Below, in pieces: positions 9,738 through 17,865 of a stretch of 64,000 nt of DNA; the first letter of the stretch is position 1, and every line of letters starts with the position of its first letter. The notes below the pieces were generated by a model, which saw only the letters and a program-made list of their open reading frames with translations, was not told where the DNA came from and made no database searches. Both the position numbers and the translations under genes were made by a program. This DNA is from JAAFIP01 sp031367325 (GTDB taxonomy: Bacteria > Pseudomonadota > Gammaproteobacteria > Burkholderiales > Burkholderiaceae_C): positions 5,554 to 69,553 of the forward strand of contig JANLPQ010000015.1 of NCBI GenBank assembly GCA_031367325.1. The letters run 5' to 3'.

Positions 9738-9757
9738 TCTGTTCGGTAACGCACTTT
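9738..9757 (-). promoter_or_regulatory. Candidate operator/promoter motif upstream of BON copy 1
   Basis: On the minus strand reads AAGTGCGTTACCGAACAGA, about 55 nt before the BON ATG. It matches similar sites upstream of three other genes in the island (10500-10517, 19108-19128, 19368-19387). Shared consensus is a near-palindrome GTRCGCNNGCGYAC followed by AGA. Function is inferred only. Confidence 0.4.
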
Positions 9758-9878
9758 GGATTTGCAACCCAATAACATTGATTAAATCAATACCAATGCA
9801 CGATAAGTTAGCCAGCGCACAGACTAAATAGCTTCTAGTTTGTAGATTAACACTTATTAAATTTGATAGGAAGTATTT

Positions 9879-10430
9879 ATACCGCAATATTCAATCGCTG
9901 TCATAGTAGGTAGCCTGCGCAAAGACTCTATAAACAGTCAACTTGCAAACGCTGTTATAGCGTTAGGCCCTAAAGACTTTAGCTTTAAACATGTATCCAT
10001 AGGCGACTTGCCCTTGTATAACCAAGATGACGATACGAATCCCGCTGAATCTGTAAAACGTTTAAAAAATGAAATAACTCAGTCTACGGGGCTTCTATTT
10101 GTTACCCCAGAGTACAACCGATCTGTTCCGGGTGTACTGAAAAACGCGATTGATCATGCTTCACGGCCCTACGGTAAAAGTGCATGGGCAGGCAAACCAG
10201 CAGGCCTAATGGGAGCATCGGTGGGCGCAACAGGAACTTGTATGGCGCAACAGCATTTACGTAATATCTTGGCTTATCTGGATGCTCCCACTATGGGTCA
10301 AGCTGAGGTTTTTATTCATGCTAAAGAAGGTTTTTTTGACGCCGGTGGCAACCTTAACAATAGCAGTAAATCCTTTCTTCAAAACTGGATGGACACTTAT
10401 GTCGCATGGGTTAAGAAGCACATAGACTGA
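9879..10430 (+). CDS. NADPH-dependent FMN reductase (flavodoxin-like), no ATG start
   Basis: Flavodoxin-fold quinone/FMN reductase of the ChrR/azoreductase type, 183 aa if read from 9879. The family N-terminus (S-I-A-V-I-V-G-S-L-R-K-D-S) is encoded from 9891, then LPLYNQDDD, FVTPEYNRSVPGVLKNAIDHASRPYG and KPAGLMGAS. No ATG, GTG or TTG occurs in frame between the upstream TAG (9867-9869) and the conserved beta strand. An AGGAAG ribosome site (9868-9873) sits five bases before an ATA codon at 9879, so the start is probably AUA or a mutated ATG. A TTG at 10008 would delete the FMN-binding loop. May be poorly translated or a recent pseudogene. Confidence 0.75.
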   Translation: MPQYSIAVIVGSLRKDSINSQLANAVIALGPKDFSFKHVSIGDLPLYNQDDDTNPAESVKRLKNEITQSTGLLFVTPEYNRSVPGVLKNAIDHASRPYGKSAWAGKPAGLMGASVGATGTCMAQQHLRNILAYLDAPTMGQAEVFIHAKEGFFDAGGNLNNSSKSFLQNWMDTYVAWVKKHID

Positions 10431-10499
10431 ATTTAATTATTTAATTTTTAACTGGATAGATGGCATAAACGTCTTGTTTATCAAGTTTTACGCCGCAAG

Positions 10500-10517
10500 G
10501 TACGCTGGCGCACAGAC
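10500..10517 (+). promoter_or_regulatory. Candidate operator/promoter motif upstream of secreted protein gene
   Basis: Reads GTACGCTGGCGCACAGAC, a near-palindrome (GTRCGCNNGCGYAC) about 68 nt upstream of the ATG at 10586. The 14-mer GTACGCTGGCGCAC occurs again exactly at 19371-19384. Confidence 0.4.
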
Positions 10518-10585
10518 ACCATGTTCCAACTGGCGTATCTTTGTCTGACTGCGATAATATGCAGTTAAATTTTTAAAGGATATCT

Positions 10586-11071
10586 ATGTTTAAAACAAAA
10601 TTCACTAGGCTGCCATCATTATGCGTAGTGCTGGTATTTTTATTTTCCGGGTTTGCAAACGCCCAAGATGCTGCGGTAAGTGAACAACAGGGGCAAATAG
10701 CAAAATACGTTAATGGTGGTATTGGCGATGGCCAGACACGCTACATGAAATCTATAGCCAAAAATTGGTCCATGCGCATCATGTTCTCGCAGCTAAAAGC
10801 TGATGAGTTTATTTCAGGTGTTAATTTGCTGATTACTGATAATCGTAACGCCACATTTCTGCAGCTCGATAGTGCAGGTCCATTAACGTATGTTCAGTTA
10901 CCGCCAGGCAGTTACCGTGTGACAGCGTCTTTCGAGGGACAGTCTCAAGCGCGCAAGGTTGTTATAGGCGGTAAGAACAATAAGAGTGACCTGCATTTTC
11001 ACTGGAAAGGTATTGTTAAAAACGACCCCTTTGATGGCAAACCATTAGGCGGCACTCAGATTCCAGGCTAA
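10586..11071 (+). CDS. Secreted protein with beta-sandwich (carboxypeptidase-regulatory-like) fold
   Basis: 161 aa with a Sec signal peptide (hydrophobic 10-24, cleavage after A-N-A at about 27). The mature part carries QLPPGSYRVTASFEGQSQARKV, a pattern of prealbumin/carboxypeptidase-regulatory-like domains, and ends with H-F-H-W. No catalytic residues are recognisable. Start is fixed by AAAGGATATCT-ATG. Lies in the stress island between an FMN reductase and Dps, and has the island's shared upstream motif, so a periplasmic stress role is inferred, not shown. Confidence 0.7.
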   Translation: MFKTKFTRLPSLCVVLVFLFSGFANAQDAAVSEQQGQIAKYVNGGIGDGQTRYMKSIAKNWSMRIMFSQLKADEFISGVNLLITDNRNATFLQLDSAGPLTYVQLPPGSYRVTASFEGQSQARKVVIGGKNNKSDLHFHWKGIVKNDPFDGKPLGGTQIPG

Positions 11072-11101
11072 ACCGACACATGCGCGATCTGACACACGAC
11101 C

Positions 11102-11123
11102 GCTATTGGCATAAGCCAATAGC
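11102..11123. repeat. Perfect 9-bp inverted repeat (hairpin)
   Basis: GCTATTGGC-ATAA-GCCAATAGC: a perfect stem with a four-base loop, 31 nt after the stop of the secreted protein gene and about 200 nt before dps. No T-tract follows, so it is not a textbook intrinsic terminator; RNA 3'-end stabiliser or protein site are alternatives. Confidence 0.5.
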
Positions 11124-11323
11124 ATCGGTGCAGCCGCCTAGGTCTTCGTTGCAAACCCACTCTCAAATTTTGCGAGCAGCGGTAAAGTTAAAAGGTTAAT
11201 TTGAAGAGCATCAAGGCGTGCTTACCTACATACACCACGCGACTGTTCTTTTATGCTTTGTAAGAACTGCGCAACTCTTGCGTACCCGCTACCACTGAAT
11301 CAATTATCTAAAAGGAAACTCTT

Positions 11324-11869
11324 ATGAAAAAGCACGATGCAGCGGCCACCAAAGCCCAAAAACGCCAAAACGCACCATTGCGTACACCTACTGACTTAAA
11401 AGCAGCCGCCACCAAAGACATTGCTGCAGCTATGAATGGCGTCTTGGCGGACGTATTTGCGCTCTATATGAAAACTAAAAACTTTCATTGGCACATGTCA
11501 GGCCCGCACTTTCGAGACTACCACGTTATGCTGGACGAGCAGGCCACACAAATCTACGAAATGACCGACCCCATTGCAGAGCGCATTCGTAAAGTAGGCG
11601 GCAATACACTGCGCTCAATTGGTCATATTTCACGAACCCAGCGTATCTCGGATAACGACGCAGAGTATGTAGAACCTTCTGACATGCTCAGAGAGCTATG
11701 CGATGACAACAAAACATTGGTAGAGCGTCTTCGTGAGGCACACAATGTATGTGAAGATCACAAAGATATTGCCACCACCAGTCTGATTGAGGTCTATATT
11801 GACGAGACCGAACGGCGCACTTGGTTTTTGTTTGAATCAAGCCGATCACAAGATACATCCGGTCATTAA
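11324..11869 (+). CDS. dps: Dps family DNA-binding ferritin-like protein
   Basis: Starvation-induced mini-ferritin that oxidises ferrous iron with peroxide and shields DNA, forming a dodecamer in the cytoplasm. Seen: a Lys/Arg-rich N-terminal tail (1-20) suited to DNA binding, and the Dps signature KNFHWHMSG (H55) with DYHVMLDEQ (H67, D71), which supply the intersubunit ferroxidase ligands. Length 181 aa is normal. AAAAGGAAACTCTT precedes the ATG. The fatty-acid-hydroxylase-like gene starts six bases after its stop, so the two may form an operon. Confidence 0.95.
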   Translation: MKKHDAAATKAQKRQNAPLRTPTDLKAAATKDIAAAMNGVLADVFALYMKTKNFHWHMSGPHFRDYHVMLDEQATQIYEMTDPIAERIRKVGGNTLRSIGHISRTQRISDNDAEYVEPSDMLRELCDDNKTLVERLREAHNVCEDHKDIATTSLIEVYIDETERRTWFLFESSRSQDTSGH

Positions 11870-11875
11870 ATTTCA

Positions 11876-12478
11876 ATGCGGCTGTCTATGGGCGCGATGA
11901 ATTTAGAACACAGCAAGTCTGCATACGCTGCAGATTTCGCTTTCTATGCCTTGGCTATAGCAGCTATTGCTGTGTATTTAACTGCCGTTAGCGCAGGTAA
12001 GCACTGGACTGGTAACGTATATATCATACTAACTTTCATGATCGGTTTGTGCGCTTGGAGCTTAATTGAATACTTGCTACACCGTTTTATTCTGCACGGC
12101 CTGCAGCCCTTCAAACGCTGGCATTTTGAGCACCACATCCGGCCAACCGCGCTGATCGGTGCTCCCACTGTATTGAGCAGCGGGCTTATTTTTACGCTAG
12201 TGTTTTTACCCTCTTGGGCACTACTAGGTTTGCAAGGTGCCGCTGCGATAACACTGGGTGTGCTCGTGGGTTATCTGGCCTACGCTACCGTTCACCATGG
12301 CGTGCACCATTGGCGCGCAACAGGTGCTTGGCTAGCCAATCGCAAACGCTGGCATGCACTGCACCACCACGCGGACATTGGGCATGCACCTGGTCGATAC
12401 GGTGTCAGCACCTCGCTATGGGACCATGTGTTCGCAACATCTTCTGCCAGCTTGGTACAGCATAAAAGTGAGGACTAA
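11876..12478 (+). CDS. Sterol desaturase/fatty acid hydroxylase family membrane protein
   Basis: Di-iron membrane oxygenase family, 200 aa, with about four hydrophobic segments. Seen histidine clusters: HRFILH (about 64-69), HFEHH (about 82-86), HHGVHH (about 140-145) and HALHHH (about 159-164), which ligate the two irons. Homologues hydroxylate or desaturate fatty acyl chains or sterol-like lipids. It follows dps by six bases. Several in-frame ATGs (11876, 11888, 11897) are possible starts; none has a strong ribosome site, so the first is used. Substrate unknown; membrane lipid remodelling under stress fits the neighbourhood. Confidence 0.85.
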   Translation: MRLSMGAMNLEHSKSAYAADFAFYALAIAAIAVYLTAVSAGKHWTGNVYIILTFMIGLCAWSLIEYLLHRFILHGLQPFKRWHFEHHIRPTALIGAPTVLSSGLIFTLVFLPSWALLGLQGAAAITLGVLVGYLAYATVHHGVHHWRATGAWLANRKRWHALHHHADIGHAPGRYGVSTSLWDHVFATSSASLVQHKSED

Positions 12479-12518
12479 AAGCTAGTGACGTATCGATGTA
12501 CTAGTTGATTGTCAAGTC

Positions 12519-12887
12519 ATGCAGGCGCAGAACTCTCATGAAGTTATTCTCCTTGCAATTGCAATTAACCTGGCTATCGCGGCTAGCAAATTTACGGTCA
12601 CGGCCTTTGCTGGCAGTTCAACCATGCTGGCCTAGGCACTTCATTCCTTGGTAGGCATTGCAATAGCGCCATTGGGTATTGCTTTAAGTCAAATCTTTAG
12701 CAACCCATATTTTGAGCCTGCCGCATCGGTGCTCATTGGCTTGGTACCCATAACTGCAGCCATCCGTTTTAGACGTAGCTTGAATCTAGACCAAGTTGAA
12801 CAGGCAATCGCCCGTTTGCAAGCCTCTATACGACTCCTTTACCCGTCTACACAGCATCTGTATTTAGAATCTGGTGCACTCAAATAG
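12519..12887 (+). pseudogene. Decayed cation diffusion facilitator (CDF) transporter
   Basis: Reading from the ATG at 12519, the first 38 codons match the CDF N-terminus (AIAINLAIAASKFTVTAFAG, then SSTMLA). The next codon is TAG (12633-12635) where the family has GAG, followed in the same frame by A-L-H-S-L-V. The frame then jumps to a later transmembrane segment (SQIFSNPYFEPAASVLIGL) and again to the C-terminal domain end (QVEQAIARLQASIRLLYP). A functional CDF is about 300 aa, so one nonsense change and at least two internal deletions reduced it to 369 nt. Confidence 0.75.
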
Positions 12888-12895
12888 TCGGTTGA

Positions 12896-13753
12896 TCATG
12901 CCTGATGAGGTGCAATATCACTAGACGCTTGGGTACTTGACGCTGGCAAACGCGTTGCAATTACTTGGCCATCCCGCACCGTTATTATTTGGCCTTCGCT
13001 CAGTGGCTTCCATCGCTCATGGGTCAGCGGTACGCTGGCGATTAACACCGAAGCGCTACTGTCATGCACAACGGCTACACCAGCTTCATGAACTGGCGGC
13101 AAGGGGTGAGGTGTACTATGACGCTGCAACATCCACAGGCCTGGCGGCTCGATCTGTCCACCCAACTGTGTCAGGCGCCTATGACCGTGCACGAACAGCA
13201 CGTCGCCATCGGCGTATAGAAAATTGGCAGCACCTAACACGCGTAGATCAGCTGCGAATTTTGCTACCACTGCCATGCGGGTTTCAAGAGGTGGCAGCTC
13301 GCCATCATAGTAGAGCGTTCGCATGCGAGCAAGCAGCACACAAAATGCGCGCTCCGAATCTGTCTGCCCTATTGGCCTGTCAACTCCCAGTGTTAATACG
13401 GTGCTCTTGTCGATGTCCGTAAGATAGCCGTTGTGGGCGAATGCATGTGTGCGCCCACCAAGTTCTCGGACGAAAGGCTGGGTATTGGAGAGCTGCACTG
13501 GACCCCAAGTGGCGTGTCGAATGTGCGATAGCGTTAGCTTAGTTGTCGGGCCGTGGTGTTCTAGAAAGCGAACCAACGTGCTGTCGGCTGCTGCTGCTGG
13601 TTCTCTGAACAGCGCTACATCAGTCCCTTGATAAAACGCTACACCCCAGCCATCATGCGCTAGTCCCGCCATGCTTCCATGTGAGGCTAGCCTGTGCAGA
13701 GAAAATGTCAACCGAGTGGGCTGCGACGTCGACACTGCCAATAATTCGCACAT
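12896..13753 (-). CDS. Class II glutamine amidotransferase (YafJ-like)
   Basis: Ntn-hydrolase glutaminase domain, 285 aa. Seen: catalytic Cys2 directly after the initiator Met (MCELLAV), HDGWGVAFY, LSHIRHATWGP and FAHNGYL, the conserved glutamine-binding and N-terminal nucleophile motifs. It has no synthase domain, as in YafJ-type proteins whose acceptor is unknown. It starts 34 nt after the cytochrome c stop on the same strand and may be the last gene of that operon. AAAAGG precedes the ATG. Confidence 0.9.
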   Translation of the reverse strand: MCELLAVSTSQPTRLTFSLHRLASHGSMAGLAHDGWGVAFYQGTDVALFREPAAAADSTLVRFLEHHGPTTKLTLSHIRHATWGPVQLSNTQPFVRELGGRTHAFAHNGYLTDIDKSTVLTLGVDRPIGQTDSERAFCVLLARMRTLYYDGELPPLETRMAVVAKFAADLRVLGAANFLYADGDVLFVHGHRRLTQLGGQIEPPGLWMLQRHSTPHPLPPVHEAGVAVVHDSSASVLIASVPLTHERWKPLSEGQIITVRDGQVIATRLPASSTQASSDIAPHQA

Positions 13754-13787
13754 AACAACCTTTTAGTGCGCTTTGTGGCGTTCTAGA

Positions 13788-15323
13788 TTAAGGCTTTGGC
13801 GCTTGGACATGTGAAGGATTATTGGCAGATCGAATCTTCGCCACCTCGCTAGGTGTTACTGACCCTGCCTGATTGTCCCAACTACTGCGAACAAAGCTGA
13901 GCACATTGGCAACATCTTCATCACTGAGTCGCCACGCAAACCCGGGCATGGCCAGCGCAGATGGTGCGTGTAGGGTAGATGGCATGGCAGAACCCTGTAA
14001 CACGATGCGGATTAAAGAAGTAGTATCTTTAGCGGTCACACTGCTGCTCAGAGCAAGGGCTGGAAAGGTGCGCTCCGCACCCTGACCATCAGAGCGATGA
14101 CAGCCGCTGCAATTGTTCAGGTACAGCAACGCTCCACGCTGGGTAATGTTGCCAGCACGCAATGCCAAAGTAGTGGAGTGGGGTGCTGAAGTGGCAACTA
14201 CATCGACATTTTTGTCCGCTATAGTTTGAGTAGCTGCGTTACCTAGCGATTTCAAATAGACAGCTACCGACGTTAAATCTTGTGGCGTGAAATACTGGGT
14301 ACTGTGCCCAATGACATCGCTCATGGCGCCGAAAGATGCAGTGCGTTTATTGCGCCCATCTCGCAGATAGTCGGCAATGTCTGTAGCTGACCATTGGCTT
14401 AATCCCGGCCCAACACGGCCTGTTTTATCAATGCCAGAGCGCAATGGCTGGGCATACCAGCCGTCGATTAATGCACCCGATAGAAATTGATCGCCTTCTT
14501 TCTCTGTGGTCGCTTTCTCTGCACCAGCAGCATTGCGTGGTGTGTGGCATGCGCTGCAATGTCCCAGACCCTGAACCAGATAAGCACCGCGATTCCATTC
14601 GCTAGATTGTTTCGCGTCTTGGGCAAAGCCGGGGCGTGGTAAGTACAACCAGTTCCATCCTTTTAGTAACCACTTCATACTAAAAGGCCATGCCAAAGAG
14701 GTGTGTGTGTTGTTTTGTTGCGCTGCGGGTACTGCTTGCATGAAATAAGCAAAAAGCGCAGCGAGGTCTTCGTCGGTCATTCGCGCATAGTTCGTGTACG
14801 GCATAGCGGGGTAGAGGTTACCGCCTTCTTCGTCTAGGCCGTGACGCAATGCCGCATCAAAATTACTTAATTTGTAGTTGCCGATGCCTTGTTCCTTGTC
14901 TGGGCTAATGTTGGTCGAAACTATCGTACCGAAAGGTGTTTTTAGTGGCAAGCCACCAGCGAAAGGTAAGCCACCCGGACGTGAGTGGCAGCCAATGCAG
15001 TCGCCCAAGCGCGCCAAATATTGGCCACGCATTACCAGCGAATTCGCAGCCAGCGGAGTTCCTGTCAAATCAGGTTCTTTAATTTGGGACGAAGAGCTGA
15101 GACCAACCGTGCTGCTATCTGCAGGCCTCGCATAAAAAGCTGCTGCTATGTCTTTAACCTGTGGCGATGATGCGCCGGCTTTGGCAACCTGCACACTAGG
15201 TGTATTAGCGGGTACGTTATCGGGTGCGTTAGCCCGTCCAGTACAACCTACTGACAGGGCGATAGCCATGCACAATGGGCCTGCATTAACTACCCTGTGA
15301 ATGTGTTTGACTAGGTGATTCAT
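13788..15323 (-). CDS. Triheme cytochrome c subunit of a GMC dehydrogenase complex
   Basis: Membrane-anchored c-type cytochrome, 511 aa, accepting electrons from the GMC flavoprotein and passing them to the respiratory chain. Seen: a lipoprotein-like signal (L-S-V-G-C, Cys27) and three heme motifs, CIGCH (109-113), CSACH (256-260) and CSGCH (405-409), matching gluconate/fructose/alcohol dehydrogenase cytochrome subunits. The last domain has MPGFAWRLSDEDVANVLSFV. The ATG overlaps the GMC stop by four bases, indicating translational coupling. Confidence 0.93.
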   Translation of the reverse strand: MNHLVKHIHRVVNAGPLCMAIALSVGCTGRANAPDNVPANTPSVQVAKAGASSPQVKDIAAAFYARPADSSTVGLSSSSQIKEPDLTGTPLAANSLVMRGQYLARLGDCIGCHSRPGGLPFAGGLPLKTPFGTIVSTNISPDKEQGIGNYKLSNFDAALRHGLDEEGGNLYPAMPYTNYARMTDEDLAALFAYFMQAVPAAQQNNTHTSLAWPFSMKWLLKGWNWLYLPRPGFAQDAKQSSEWNRGAYLVQGLGHCSACHTPRNAAGAEKATTEKEGDQFLSGALIDGWYAQPLRSGIDKTGRVGPGLSQWSATDIADYLRDGRNKRTASFGAMSDVIGHSTQYFTPQDLTSVAVYLKSLGNAATQTIADKNVDVVATSAPHSTTLALRAGNITQRGALLYLNNCSGCHRSDGQGAERTFPALALSSSVTAKDTTSLIRIVLQGSAMPSTLHAPSALAMPGFAWRLSDEDVANVLSFVRSSWDNQAGSVTPSEVAKIRSANNPSHVQAPKP

Positions 15324-17092
15324 GCCAGTGCTCCTGGACTTTTAAGATATCGCTCGCGAATCACTAAAGCCGACCAATATGCCAATGCAGCGACTGTGCC
15401 AGTTGGGTTGTAGCCAAAATTTTGTGGGAAGGCACTGGCACCCATCACGAATACATTGGGCACATCCCAAGTTTGCAAGAAGCGGTTGACGGCGCTGGTA
15501 GCAGGATCGGTTCCCATAGGTGCGCCACCCGTGTTGTGGGTGGACTGGTAGACGCGCAGGTCGTAATGGTCGCCGGGTTTGCGCATGTTCAGTTTAATAT
15601 CGCGCGGGCCCATCGCCTTGGCAATTTCTGCCACCTTGCCTACGGTGTACTGGGTCATCGCAATATCGTTGGCCTTCCAGTCAAAGGTCATGCGCAGCAG
15701 CGGCTGGCCGTAAATATCTTTGTAGGTGGGATCTAAGTCGAGGTAGTTGTCGCGGTACGCCATCACCGAGCCTTGGCTGCTAACATTAGCGGTGTAGAGG
15801 TAGTTGTCTTTGATACCTTGCTTCCAGCCCGCGCCCCAGTTAGGTGTGCCGCTAGGTAAGCTCATTTGCTGGATAGGCCGGCCTCCGGTGTTGATGCAAC
15901 TGATAGAGGCACCGCCAATGAAGCCCAATGGTCCATGATCAAAGTTATCGCCATCAAAATCGTCCATCACGCTGCCACTGGCACCAGCGCCTACAAACGG
16001 ATTCATAGGCTGGTTGTGGTTAAAAAACAGTGATGCACCGCCCAGCAATTGGTAGGCGTAATTGCGACCGACTACCCCCATTCCAGTGGCCGGATCGTAC
16101 GGCTTGCCTATCTTTGATAAAAGCAACAAGCGAACGTTGTGAAACTGATAGGCGCACAGCACCACTAGGTCGGCGGGTTGCTCTACCTCGGCGCCTTGCG
16201 CATCGATGTAGGTTACGCCAGCAGCATGTAGGCCGTCGGGTGACAAATTGACTCGAGTTACGAGTGAGCGTGTGCGAAGTTCAAAATTGGCCCGTTGCAT
16301 CAAGCTGGGTAGTAGCGTGGTTTGAGGCGATGCTTTGGCATAGTTATAGCAACCAAAGCGCTCGCAGAAACCACAAAAATTGCAGGGACCCAGTTGCGCA
16401 CCATAGGGATTGACGTAGGCTCGCGTAGCGTTGGCTGAAGCCTGAGGAAATGGATGGTAGCCCAACTCCCGGGCTGCTTTATCAAACAGTAAAGCGCTGT
16501 TCAAGGCCGCCATAGGAGGCAGTGGAAACTCATTTTTTCGTTCGCCTTCAAAAGGATTGCCGCCAGATTGAATTTGGCCAGACAGGTTACCGGCTTTGCC
16601 CGCCATGCCGCAGATTTTCTCAAATCGATCAAAATGCGGCTCTAACTCGTCGTAGCTCACCCCCCAGTCTTGCAACTGCATACCATCAGGAATGAATTTT
16701 TTGCCGTAGCGCTCTTGTACCTTGCTGCGTAGCCGCAAGTCGTCGGGCAGAGCGCGCCAGTTTTGTCCGTTCCAGTGCACACCCGCACCGCCTACGCCAT
16801 CGCCCGGCAAGAACGAACCAAGTTGTCGGTAAGGCACAGCCACACCAACAGGTGTGTGCCGCACGGTAACGGTTTCTTTGGCTAGGTTTTGAAACAATTT
16901 ACCGCGAATGCCATAAGACAATTCGTCGGTAATGCGCGGGTAGGCAAAGTCGGGCACCGTGTCGCGTGATTCACCACGCTCTAGTGCCAGCACCTTGAGA
17001 CCGGCTTGGGTCAGCTCCATACCCATGATGGCGCCCGTCCAGCCAAAGCCCACCAGCACAGCGTCGACTTTGGGTTTCTTGATGGTCGTCAT
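15320..17092 (-). CDS. GMC oxidoreductase, large subunit of gluconate/fructose-dehydrogenase-like complex
   Basis: FAD-dependent periplasmic sugar or sugar-acid dehydrogenase, 590 aa. Start chosen at 17092 because it lies 10 nt after the small-subunit stop and directly precedes the Rossmann motif VGFGWTGAIMG (GXGXXG, 15-20); the longer 17203 frame runs into the upstream gene. Seen: FAD loop GDGVGGAGVHWNGQNWR, a cysteine cluster CNFCGFCERFGC (about 240-255) like the Fe-S site of FAD-glucose dehydrogenase alpha subunits, and C-terminal STHNTGG plus NFGYNPTGT active-site strands. It lacks a signal peptide and probably leaves the cell with the Tat-carrying small subunit. Substrate unresolved. Confidence 0.92.
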   Translation of the reverse strand: MTTIKKPKVDAVLVGFGWTGAIMGMELTQAGLKVLALERGESRDTVPDFAYPRITDELSYGIRGKLFQNLAKETVTVRHTPVGVAVPYRQLGSFLPGDGVGGAGVHWNGQNWRALPDDLRLRSKVQERYGKKFIPDGMQLQDWGVSYDELEPHFDRFEKICGMAGKAGNLSGQIQSGGNPFEGERKNEFPLPPMAALNSALLFDKAARELGYHPFPQASANATRAYVNPYGAQLGPCNFCGFCERFGCYNYAKASPQTTLLPSLMQRANFELRTRSLVTRVNLSPDGLHAAGVTYIDAQGAEVEQPADLVVLCAYQFHNVRLLLLSKIGKPYDPATGMGVVGRNYAYQLLGGASLFFNHNQPMNPFVGAGASGSVMDDFDGDNFDHGPLGFIGGASISCINTGGRPIQQMSLPSGTPNWGAGWKQGIKDNYLYTANVSSQGSVMAYRDNYLDLDPTYKDIYGQPLLRMTFDWKANDIAMTQYTVGKVAEIAKAMGPRDIKLNMRKPGDHYDLRVYQSTHNTGGAPMGTDPATSAVNRFLQTWDVPNVFVMGASAFPQNFGYNPTGTVAALAYWSALVIRERYLKSPGALA

Positions 17093-17102
17093 ATCCGCCG
17101 CC

Positions 17103-17831
17103 TTAGCCTTGCGGCCCATTGATAGTGGCGGGCGGTAGTGGGTAACGCACACCTGGCGGGCCCACCCAATCGGCGTAGTCTGCGCGAGCGCCTGGAAAGC
17201 CAATCATCGCCCAGGCTGCAGCATTCTTATTACCGCCATGAATCGGGTCACTAAGGTAACCTTCTTTGGTGTTTTGCAGCAAAAAGCCAAAGAAGGTTTT
17301 GCTGGCTAGTGACTCGAATCTGATCTCGCCCGATTCCAGCCCCTTGAGTACGATGTCTTGCTCGGCAACAGAAATTTGCACAAAAGTTTTGCCAGCGAAT
17401 GCGCTTTTGCAATGCACGTTGACAGCCGCAATGCCAGCGCGATAAACATCACGCGGCGCAAGCCGGCCTTGGTAACCGAACTCAAGCGTGGATTCGACAA
17501 ACGGCCCTTGCATGTACCAGATGGCTGCATGCCCGAATACAGCGTCCATTTGCCGGTCAATAAATTCTGGTACACCAGCCTCTAGCGCGCCAGGGCCAGT
17601 GTTGTCCGACGGAATCAAGCGCGCCACCGCCGACTGAATGAAAGCCCATTCATCCGCATGAAAGAACATGGGCTGATAGGGTGTCTGTAGCTTAGGCGAA
17701 GGCCCGTTCACTGTCGCTACCGCAGGTGCCGTGTTCGATGTGCAACCAGTCGCAGCGGTTATAAGCGCTACGGCGGGCACGATAGCGATGGAGCGACGCA
17801 ATAGGCCGCGCCGGCTTGGGTCGTGAAGCAT
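17103..17831 (-). CDS. Gluconate 2-dehydrogenase subunit 3 family protein (Tat-exported small subunit)
   Basis: Small subunit of the GMC dehydrogenase, 242 aa. The ATG at 17831 follows GAGGGG with seven-base spacing; an in-frame GTG at 17846 overlaps that ribosome site. N-terminus has a twin-arginine motif SRRGLLRR, then a hydrophobic stretch and an A-A-T-G-C lipobox-like end. Known for the family: this subunit carries the Tat signal and hitch-hikes the cofactor-loaded GMC subunit to the periplasm. C-terminal GYLSDPIHGGNKNAAAW is a typical family signature. First gene of the three-subunit set. Confidence 0.9.
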   Translation of the reverse strand: MLHDPSRRGLLRRSIAIVPAVALITAATGCTSNTAPAVATVNGPSPKLQTPYQPMFFHADEWAFIQSAVARLIPSDNTGPGALEAGVPEFIDRQMDAVFGHAAIWYMQGPFVESTLEFGYQGRLAPRDVYRAGIAAVNVHCKSAFAGKTFVQISVAEQDIVLKGLESGEIRFESLASKTFFGFLLQNTKEGYLSDPIHGGNKNAAAWAMIGFPGARADYADWVGPPGVRYPLPPATINGPQG

Positions 17832-17865
17832 TGCGGAGCCCCTCACACGGTAACCTAGCTGTGCA

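Noticed and set aside
9678..9887. 69-aa frame upstream of BON copy 1
   Set aside because: Covers the conserved BON leader and the regulatory motif; no ribosome site or homologous frame before BON copy 2.
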